DNA from: Anaerolineae bacterium
GTDB lineage: Bacteria > Chloroflexota > Anaerolineae > Aggregatilineales > Phototrophicaceae
Direction of reading: 5' to 3'
Assembly: GCA_020848855.1 (NCBI GenBank)
Contig: JADLHH010000195.1
Coordinates: 1 to 11,438 of the forward strand
Length of the DNA stretch: 11,438 bases
Shown here piece by piece: positions 1 through 5,884 of this stretch; position 1 is the first letter of the stretch, and each line of letters begins with the position of its first letter. The notes under the pieces were generated by a model. That model saw only the letters and a list, made by a program, of their open reading frames with translations, was not told the origin of the DNA and did no database searches. The translations under genes and the position numbers were made by a program.

Positions 1-870
1 CAGAATGCTACCTTCATCATCTTTGGCGATACCGAACTGACCCCCGCCGACGCCCCGCCGGATTATCAGGCGCCGATGCAAGCCTTCAGCCTCAGCACGC
101 GCATCAGCGGCATCGACTGCGAGGAAGTGCCGGACAGCGGGCTGCTGGTGCAGGTTCCCGAAGAAACGACCGTCAATTTCCTGATCAACGGCGTCGAAGT
201 CAAGGTCGGGAGCAGCGCGTTCATACAGGTTGACGGCGACGATCTCACCGTTGACACGGTCGAGGGCATGGTCGAGGTCACGTCGGACGGCGCGACCGAG
301 GTCGTGGGCGAAGGGCTGAGCGTGCGCGTGCCGCGCGGTCGGCGTCCGCTGCGGGCGGCGATTACGCGGTCGCTGCGGGTGCGCAATGCGCCCTGGCGGC
401 TGCTTCCCCGGCAGGTGCGTGCTTTTCCGCCGCCGCCCGACGGACAGGTCGTCGATCTGAACCAGTGCGTATACGCCAATGCCCAGCGCGCGGCACAGAA
501 TCCGGTCAGCGTCCGCGCCGGCGCGCCGCTGGTGCTGCGCTTCACCATCCCGCAGATATCCGCCGATCTGGCGCGCATCCTGCAGCGGCAGACGCGCAGC
601 CAGCTTTTCATCAATGGCGACGAAACCGCGCCGTATACCCGGTTGGGTCCCTGGCGCGGAGAGAATGACGAATTCGGCGAAGCGGTCGGCATGAAATTCT
701 TCTGGCTGATCGACGCGCCCCAGGCGGGCGATTACCGCGTCATGCTGGAAAGCACGACGGTCTCCGGGCGACCGATCAGCACCGGCATCGACGGTCCCGA
801 CCCGGATAACGCGCCGGAGGTGATCCCGGCGCAGCGGCGAATTTTCTGTCTGGTGCAGGTAGGGGCGTAG
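1..870 (+). CDS. FecR-like beta-rich protein, probably exported (5' end outside window)
   Basis: The frame is open from base 1 and ends at TAG 868-870, giving 289 visible residues. The gene starts before the window, and the ATG at base 76 is probably internal because the reading frame continues upstream of it without a stop. About residues 50-115 read as short beta strands with alternating Gly and Val (GVEVKVGSSAFIQV, then DTVEGMVEVTSDG), which resembles the FecR-type domain common in surface or lipoproteins of this kind of bacterium. About residues 170-285 form a second beta-rich part with FINGDE and APQAGDYRVMLES, as in a small sandwich domain. Neither an enzyme motif nor a membrane segment is visible, and any signal peptide would lie outside the window. 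The last codons overlap a copy of the repeat GTAGGGGCG. The function is unknown; FecR-like is a fold-level guess, and export is inferred from the type of domain. Codon use matches the neighbours. Confidence 0.7.
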   Translation, partial: QNATFIIFGDTELTPADAPPDYQAPMQAFSLSTRISGIDCEEVPDSGLLVQVPEETTVNFLINGVEVKVGSSAFIQVDGDDLTVDTVEGMVEVTSDGATEVVGEGLSVRVPRGRRPLRAAITRSLRVRNAPWRLLPRQVRAFPPPPDGQVVDLNQCVYANAQRAAQNPVSVRAGAPLVLRFTIPQISADLARILQRQTRSQLFINGDETAPYTRLGPWRGENDEFGEAVGMKFFWLIDAPQAGDYRVMLESTTVSGRPISTGIDGPDPDNAPEVIPAQRRIFCLVQVGA

Positions 871-920
871 GCGGCGCGATCCCGGCGGGCGCATATTTTA
901 TGCAAAACGTGAAATTATGT

Positions 921-949
921 CTGCCAATAACACCGAACAGGATTAGAAT
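921..949 (+). promoter_or_regulatory. Candidate sigma70-type promoter for the kinase gene
   Basis: A -35-like CTGCCA (921-926) and a -10-like TAGAAT (944-949) are separated by 17 bases, in an AT-richer stretch 46 bases before the kinase start. Each box has one or two mismatches to consensus. Immediately downstream, the heptamer ACCTGTA occurs twice (956-962 and 964-970) with an 8-base period and could be a regulator site. This is a sequence match only. Confidence 0.35.
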
Positions 950-994
950 AGAAAAACCTGTAGACCTGTAACCGCATAGAACTGGTCGCTGACG

Positions 995-3900
995 ATGCTT
1001 GAGACTGTGTCTGGTCGTTATTCGCTGGGTGAAAGAATTGGCGCCGGGGGGATGGGGGACGTATTCCGGGGTGTGGACAACCAGACCCGGACACCGGTCG
1101 CCATCAAGCTGCTGAAACCCGAACTGGCGACGCAGGATATGGTGCAGCGCTTCATGCGCGAAGGCGAGACGCTGCGCCAGCTCAACCACCCGAACATCGT
1201 CAAGCTGCTGGACGCCGTCAACGATCACGGGATGTACTACCTGATCATGGAACTGGTCGAGGGCGGGTCGCTGGACGACATCCTCAAGCGCACGCCCGTC
1301 CTGCCGGTCAACGAAGTGCTGAACATCGCGCTCGATCTGGCGGACGCGCTGACCCGTGCGCATCGCCTCAACATCATCCACCGCGATATCAAGCCGGCGA
1401 ACGTGCTGCTGGCGAAAGACGGGATGCTGCGCCTGACCGATTTCGGCATCGCCCGTGTGATCGGCTCAAGCATCACCGAAGTCGGCAGCGTGCTGGGCAC
1501 GGTAGCGTATATCGCGCCGGAAGTCCTGCAGGGGCAGCCAGCCGATGCCCGCTCCGATATTTGGTCGATGGGACTGATGCTGTTCGAGATGCTGATCGGC
1601 GAGCATCCGTTCAAGTCGTATCAGCAGTCCGGCGGGTTGCTCTACGCCATCATCAACGCCACGCTGCCCGACCTGGAAACCCTGCGCCCGGACGTGCCCG
1701 ACGCGCTGGTCGACGTGATCAACCGGATGCTGGCGAAAGACCCCGCCGAGCGAATTCCGCGAATGCGGCTGGTGGGCGCGGAACTGGAAGCGATCCTCAA
1801 CAACGACCGCGATACGGCTGCGTTCGCGACCGAGGCGACGCAGCTCGTCGTGAAGATCGCGCCGGGAAGCCGCTTCGAGACACCCCACGCGACGCCATCC
1901 AGCGCGATTCGGCATAACCTGCCGCTGCAAACGACCCCGTTCGTCGGGCGGGAAGCCGAGCTGAGCGAACTGGAAAACATCCTGCGCGACCAGTCGGTGC
2001 GCCTGCTGACCATCGTCGGTCCCGGCGGCATGGGCAAGACCCGCCTGTCGCTGGAAGTGGCGGGCAGCTTCCTGAAGCCGGCGCACGCCCAGCCGCTGTT
2101 CGAGCAGGGCATCTATTTCATCGACCTCGCCCCGGTCAATTCGCCGGAACACATCGTCGGGGCGGCAGCCGAAGCCGTCGGCTACGCCTTCCAGCAGGAT
2201 GGACGCGACCCCACCCAGCAGTTGCTCGACTTCCTGCACGGGAAGAACATGCTGCTGATCATGGACAACTTCGAGCATGTCATCGCCGGGCGGATGCTGG
2301 TGCAGGACATCCTGCAATTCGCGTCGTCGGTGAAAATCCTCGTGACTTCGCGCGAAAAGCTCAACCTGAACGCCGAGACGGTCTTCGTGCTGAGCGGCAT
2401 GGGCTTCCCGACGTGGGAAACCCCCGCCGACGCGCTCGAATACGGCGCGGTCAAGCTGTTCGTCCAGAGCGCGCAGCGCGTGCGCCGGGATTTCCAACTG
2501 GCGACGGACGACCTGCCCTACGTCGCGCGCATCTGCCGGCTGGTGCAGGGCACGCCGCTCGGCATTCTGCTGGCGGCGGCGTGGCTGGAAGTGCTGACGC
2601 CGCGCGAAATCGTGGACGAGATCAGCCGGAGCTTCGACTTTCTCGAAACCGAGATGCACGACCTGCCTGAACGCCAGCGCAGCCTGCGCGCCGTGTTCGA
2701 ATATTCGTGGAATCTGCTCGCCGAAGCGGAACGGGGGCTGTTCGCACAGTTTTCGATCTTTCGCGGCGGGTTCACCCGCGACGCCGCGCTGCGCATCACC
2801 GGCACGAACCTGCGCGCGCTGACGCTGATGGTCAACAAGTCGCTGCTGCGGCGCGATAACGAGTCGGGGCGTTACGACATCCACGAACTGCTGCGCCAGT
2901 ACGCCGAAGAAAAGCTGGCGCAGTCCGCCGACGCCAGCGCTGCCCATGCCGCCCACAGCCGCTACTATCTGGAGCTGTTGGTACAGCTCACGCCCAAGCT
3001 CAAGGGCTATGGGCAGCTTGAAGCGCTCAACCTGATCGACACCGATTTCGAGAATGTCCGCGTTGCCTGGACGTGGGCGGTCGAGCAGAGCGACGCCGCG
3101 CTGGTCGAGCCGGCAATCGAGGGGCTGTACCTGTATCTGTGGTTTCGCAACCGCGTCATGGATGGCGAGCAGCTATTCGGGGCGGCGCGGCGGGTGTGGC
3201 AGACGGCGGGCGATGATCCGTCGCTGCTGGCGGGCAAGCTGCTGGTTCGGTATCCGCAGGGGGATGAGCTGGCGAGGTTCCGCACCGGGCTGGCGATTGC
3301 CGAACGGCATGGCGACGCCGCCGAGGTTGCGTTCTGCCGTCGGCTGGTCGGTCACTGGCTGTCGCACACCGAATATAATCAGGATGAAGGCATTCCGGTG
3401 CTCGAAGCCAGCCTGCGCGGCTACCGGGCGCTGGGCAACAAGTTCTGCGCGGCGCAGGTGCTGGACGACCTCGGCTGGAGCCACATGCTGATGCTCGACC
3501 GTGTAGGGCAGGAGCCGATTGTCCGGGAGAGCCTGGACTTGCGCCGCGAGATTGGCGACAAGATCGGCATCGCCAATTCGCTGCGTAATATGGGCGGGGC
3601 GCACGGCGGCTTCTTCGATGCTTCCGATCGCGCATACACGTTCTGGCAGGAGGCGAAGGGCATCGCCTACGAGATGAATGACCGGCTGGGCGTGGCGTGG
3701 AATGCCAGCCTTCAGTCGGCGAACCTGATCTTCAAAGCAGAGTACGACCGCGCCGACGCGCTGATCGATGAGGGACTCCCGCACGCCGCCGACATCAACG
3801 ACCCGGTGGTTAAGGGTTTCCTGCTGCTGCAGCGCGGCATCATCCGGGCGCTGCGCGATGAGGATTACGTGGGCGCCAAACGGTTCATCGACGAAGGTTT

Positions 3901-4345
3901 CCCTTCGGGTTCGCCGCCGGATTTCCGCGTGACCTTCGGCTTGTTCGCGCGCTCGGTGGTGGCGTGCGGGCTTCGCGATTTCGAGATACTGATCCCGATG
4001 CTGGGCTTCGCCACGGTGATGACGCCGTTTTTTCGAGATGAATTTTTCACGCCCATGCTGCTGCCCTGCCGCCTCGTGCAGTTATTCGACCGGGGCGTGT
4101 ACGCGCGCGTGATCGAACTGATGCACGGCTTCTTCAGCTCGGAGCTGACGTTTGCCGGTTATCCGATCACGCTGGCGTGGGCGAAACACTGGGCGCTGCT
4201 GAATCGCCTGCGCGCCCAAGCCGAGGCGGAAATCGGCGCGGACGCGGCTCAGGCGGCTGAGACGGAGGGCGCGCAGCTTCAGCCTGCCGACCTTGTGCGC
4301 GAGGCGCGCACGTTCTGGCGCAGTATCGACACGACGCCCAGCTAA
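995..4345 (+). CDS. Ser/Thr protein kinase fused to NB-ARC/STAND ATPase and TPR-like repeats
   Basis: This is a 1116-residue multidomain signalling protein. Residues 9-268 are a Hanks-type kinase with every catalytic element present: glycine loop GAGGMGDV (16-23), Lys38 in VAIK, Glu56 as the likely helix-C glutamate, HRDIKPAN with Asp131 and Asn136, DFG 149-151 and APE 174-176. After a linker, residues 315-560 form a STAND/NB-ARC ATPase: Walker A GPGGMGKT (342-349), Walker B LLIMDN (420-425), the TSR motif (451-453) and GTPLG (519-523). A winged-helix-like part ends in YDIHELLRQYA (627-637), as in AfsR- and LuxR-type ATPases. The remaining residues to 1116 are helical and TPR-like. No membrane segment is visible, so it should be cytoplasmic, unlike PknB with its outside sensor. 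The likely role is to bind a ligand or partner through the repeats, oligomerise with ATP, and phosphorylate unknown targets. No good Shine-Dalgarno precedes the ATG, but the kinase begins at residue 9, so the start is plausible. Confidence 0.93.
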   Translation: MLETVSGRYSLGERIGAGGMGDVFRGVDNQTRTPVAIKLLKPELATQDMVQRFMREGETLRQLNHPNIVKLLDAVNDHGMYYLIMELVEGGSLDDILKRTPVLPVNEVLNIALDLADALTRAHRLNIIHRDIKPANVLLAKDGMLRLTDFGIARVIGSSITEVGSVLGTVAYIAPEVLQGQPADARSDIWSMGLMLFEMLIGEHPFKSYQQSGGLLYAIINATLPDLETLRPDVPDALVDVINRMLAKDPAERIPRMRLVGAELEAILNNDRDTAAFATEATQLVVKIAPGSRFETPHATPSSAIRHNLPLQTTPFVGREAELSELENILRDQSVRLLTIVGPGGMGKTRLSLEVAGSFLKPAHAQPLFEQGIYFIDLAPVNSPEHIVGAAAEAVGYAFQQDGRDPTQQLLDFLHGKNMLLIMDNFEHVIAGRMLVQDILQFASSVKILVTSREKLNLNAETVFVLSGMGFPTWETPADALEYGAVKLFVQSAQRVRRDFQLATDDLPYVARICRLVQGTPLGILLAAAWLEVLTPREIVDEISRSFDFLETEMHDLPERQRSLRAVFEYSWNLLAEAERGLFAQFSIFRGGFTRDAALRITGTNLRALTLMVNKSLLRRDNESGRYDIHELLRQYAEEKLAQSADASAAHAAHSRYYLELLVQLTPKLKGYGQLEALNLIDTDFENVRVAWTWAVEQSDAALVEPAIEGLYLYLWFRNRVMDGEQLFGAARRVWQTAGDDPSLLAGKLLVRYPQGDELARFRTGLAIAERHGDAAEVAFCRRLVGHWLSHTEYNQDEGIPVLEASLRGYRALGNKFCAAQVLDDLGWSHMLMLDRVGQEPIVRESLDLRREIGDKIGIANSLRNMGGAHGGFFDASDRAYTFWQEAKGIAYEMNDRLGVAWNASLQSANLIFKAEYDRADALIDEGLPHAADINDPVVKGFLLLQRGIIRALRDEDYVGAKRFIDEGFPSGSPPDFRVTFGLFARSVVACGLRDFEILIPMLGFATVMTPFFRDEFFTPMLLPCRLVQLFDRGVYARVIELMHGFFSSELTFAGYPITLAWAKHWALLNRLRAQAEAEIGADAAQAAETEGAQLQPADLVREARTFWRSIDTTPS

Positions 4346-4378
4346 TCGGTTGGCTCGTGAGCGCGTCGGGAATCATAA

Positions 4379-4412
4379 CGGCGGGGTCTCGGCTTGCCCG
4401 AAACACCCGCCG
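4379..4412. terminator. Hairpin between convergent genes, probable bidirectional terminator
   Basis: The stem CGGCGGG (4379-4385) pairs perfectly with CCCGCCG (4406-4412). It continues as GTCTCGG (4386-4392) against CCGAAAC (4398-4404), with one mismatch, one bulged base and a 5-base loop. It lies in the 87-base gap between the stop codons of the kinase gene and the DUF1573 gene, where a shared terminator is expected. Neither side has a real T tract, so it may work weakly or with Rho. Confidence 0.5.
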
Positions 4413-4432
4413 CTGTCGTTTCCAGACCGGTA

Positions 4433-4933
4433 TTACGGAACCCAGTTGGACAGCACCTGCACGGTCTTTTCCGGCTCGACCGGATCGGTCGTCAGGACGT
4501 GGACGCGGAAATCGTGCGGACCGTCCATGCCTTCGTGCATCTGGAAGGCGAAGCTCACGGTTGCTTCTTCGCCGGGGTGCAGAGTCTTCGCGGTGATCTG
4601 GGTTTTCGGCGGGCAGCAGCCCTCAACCACTTCGATGCGCGGCTCGCCGAGGACGTAGAGCGTTTCGTCGCCGACGTTCTTCACCTGAAAGCTGGTGTTG
4701 ACGACCTGGCTGTAGTGAACCGTGCCGTAGTCGAAATAGTCCTGGCTAATGCGCACCGCAGGGCGGTCGGTCACTTCCGGCACGTAGGGCGGGCGCTGGT
4801 TGGCGACGACCGCCGCGATGCCGCCGATAATCACCACCGCGACGACTGCCAGCGCCGCCGGGATCAACCATTTCGGGCGTCCGGCTGCCGCCGCCTTGTT
4901 TTTTGCCGGGGTTGTTTTGCGCTGATTCTTCAT
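4433..4933 (-). CDS. Membrane-anchored DUF1573-type protein with CCPP and Met/His motif
   Basis: This protein has 166 residues from the ATG at 4933; a TTG at 4948 in the same frame would add five residues. GAGAGA sits only one base before the ATG, so the start is not certain. Residues 1-22 are basic (Lys/Arg-rich), residues 23-45 form one hydrophobic helix, and the rest should face the outside. Residues 60-160 match the DUF1573 (Ig-like) pattern: DYGTVHYSQVVNTSFQVKN (from 69), then Cys106-Cys107-Pro-Pro, then PGEEATVSFAF (120-130). The stretch 131-145, QMHEGMDGPHDFRVH, brings together two Met and three His and looks able to bind a soft metal such as copper; that is inference. The gene starts 32 bases after the PCYCGC lipoprotein gene on the same strand, so the two are almost certainly co-transcribed and probably work together. 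The biochemical role is not known. Confidence 0.82.
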   Translation of the reverse strand: MKNQRKTTPAKNKAAAAGRPKWLIPAALAVVAVVIIGGIAAVVANQRPPYVPEVTDRPAVRISQDYFDYGTVHYSQVVNTSFQVKNVGDETLYVLGEPRIEVVEGCCPPKTQITAKTLHPGEEATVSFAFQMHEGMDGPHDFRVHVLTTDPVEPEKTVQVLSNWVP

Positions 4934-4965
4934 GTCTCTCGATTCCAATAATTGGCTTGGGCGGG

Positions 4966-5409
4966 CTAGGTGATAGGCAGCGGCGTATTCGTCGGCGGAC
5001 CGGACTGGCTGTAGGTGGCGTCGATGTAGGCGCGTATCTCGATTGACGATTTGCCGTCACGCAGCAGGCGCATCACGTCGAGGGTGATATCCACGCAGAT
5101 GCCGCAGCCGGAAGCGTGGTTGTCGAACGTGATGCTGCCCGCCGCGTCGATCTTTTTGACGAAGCAGGCGCGGGCGCTGCCGTGATCGAGATACACGCAG
5201 CCGCAGTAGCACGGGTATTTCTCCATTTCGCGCGGGTTGGCGGCGGCGAAGCGGTAGGCGTCACGGACGTGCTGCGGCGCGGCATGGACGAAATCCGGCA
5301 GCAGGGATTCGGAAGCCATCGCGTAGGGCAGTTGTTGAGTCGCGCAGCCGGTGATGACGATCAGCGTGGCGAGCAGAGCGAACAGCATGATTCTCGCGCG
5401 GGTAGGCAT
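4966..5409 (-). CDS. PCYCGC-motif lipoprotein
   Basis: This is a 147-residue lipoprotein starting at the ATG at 5409. The frame is open upstream, but GAGGAA (5418-5423), eight bases before this ATG, and the signal peptide that starts there decide the start. Residues 8-21 are hydrophobic and end in the lipobox ITGC, with Cys22 as the expected lipidated residue. The mature part holds PCYCGC (66-71), His76-Gly-Ser, Cys82-Phe, His98 and GCGIC (101-105), giving at least six cysteines plus histidines. These identify the PCYCGC family, whose function is not established. The spacing suggests a metal or redox site on the outer face of the membrane (inference). The C-terminal part, DVMRLLRDGKSSIEIRAYID (from 111), is helical. 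It is the first gene of a two-gene operon with the DUF1573 protein. No convincing promoter could be picked in the gap before it. Confidence 0.85.
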   Translation of the reverse strand: MPTRARIMLFALLATLIVITGCATQQLPYAMASESLLPDFVHAAPQHVRDAYRFAAANPREMEKYPCYCGCVYLDHGSARACFVKKIDAAGSITFDNHASGCGICVDITLDVMRLLRDGKSSIEIRAYIDATYSQSGPPTNTPLPIT

Positions 5410-5417
5410 ACCGTAAA

Positions 5418-5423
5418 TTCCTC
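5418..5423 (-). promoter_or_regulatory. Ribosome binding site that fixes the PCYCGC lipoprotein start
   Basis: GAGGAA on the minus strand lies eight bases before the ATG at 5409. No such site precedes the upstream in-frame starts, and only the start at 5409 puts the signal peptide at the N-terminus. Confidence 0.7.
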
Positions 5424-5491
5424 GTCTGAATAAACATAGGGGTGGTGCATCGTTCCCTCTTATGCTAGCCGAAGCTGCCCGCGCGCAGGAA

Positions 5492-5521
5492 GAACATCCC
5501 GCGCGAATTTGCGGGATGTTC
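5492..5521. terminator. Perfect 11-bp inverted repeat, possible terminator of the hydroxylase operon
   Basis: GAACATCCCGC (5492-5502) and GCGGGATGTTC (5511-5521) pair without mismatch around an 8-base loop. On the minus strand the repeat comes about 86 bases after the stop of the MoaD-like gene and about 80 bases before the PCYCGC lipoprotein gene. It could end transcription of the hydroxylase operon or act as an operator or leader hairpin for the lipoprotein operon. The following bases (TTCC on the minus strand) are a poor T tract. Confidence 0.45.
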
Positions 5522-5607
5522 ATCATAAAAATCATTGTGAATAGCAAAATCAGGGGATTCGGAACGGCTGAGTACGGGTAGGGGCGAGATGTGCCGCGCT
5601 TCGTGTA

Positions 5608-5871
5608 TTACCCTCCGCTGATCGCCGGGACGAAATGCACTTCGCTGGTCTCCGTCAGCCGGTGACGCAGCCCCGCCCGGCTGACAATGCCGTCCACCAC
5701 CAGCGATATGCCGGGTCGGATACGTCCGTCATCGACCAGCCGAGCGCCGATGCCGGGATATCGTCTATCCAGTTCGGCGACCATCTCGCGCACGGTCGCG
5801 CCGGGCACAGCCAGCCGGGTCTTGCCGTCGGTCATATCCTGAAGCAGCGGCGGAATCCAGACGGTCGCCAT
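5608..5871 (-). CDS. MoaD/ThiS-family sulfur carrier protein
   Basis: This is an 87-residue ubiquitin-like protein. Its start at ATG 5871 is supported by GGGAG (5878-5882) six bases upstream; the frame is open further up, but those codons overlap the molybdenum subunit gene in another frame. Visible family features are an N-terminal strand (MATVWIPP), the segment VPGATVREMVAELDRRYPGI in the middle, and the C-terminal strand ending in PAISGG. The terminal Gly-Gly is the residue pair that is adenylated and thiocarboxylated in this family. The expected role is to donate sulfur for the dithiolene of molybdopterin with a MoaE-like partner, which is not in the window. The gene begins 13 bases after the stop of the molybdenum subunit gene, so it is the last gene of that operon and may serve this enzyme in particular. 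A ThiS-like or other sulfur-transfer role is possible but fits the context less well. Confidence 0.85.
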   Translation of the reverse strand: MATVWIPPLLQDMTDGKTRLAVPGATVREMVAELDRRYPGIGARLVDDGRIRPGISLVVDGIVSRAGLRHRLTETSEVHFVPAISGG

Positions 5872-5877
5872 CGTCTG

Positions 5878-5882
5878 CTCCC
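5878..5882 (-). promoter_or_regulatory. Ribosome binding site of the MoaD-like gene
   Basis: GGGAG on the minus strand is six bases before the ATG at 5871. It selects this start over longer in-frame versions that would overlap the molybdenum subunit gene by about 190 bases. Confidence 0.65.
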
Positions 5883-5884
5883 GG

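Noticed and set aside
1466..2956. Long open frame (496 codons) on the minus strand
   Set aside because: It is antisense to the kinase/ATPase gene, whose catalytic motifs are complete. The product is His/Gln/Arg-rich and resembles no family.
4966..5547. Longer version of the PCYCGC lipoprotein starting at 5547
   Set aside because: The extra 46 residues would put the signal peptide inside the protein, and this start would lie upstream of the perfect palindrome at 5492-5521. The ATG at 5409 has a good ribosome site.
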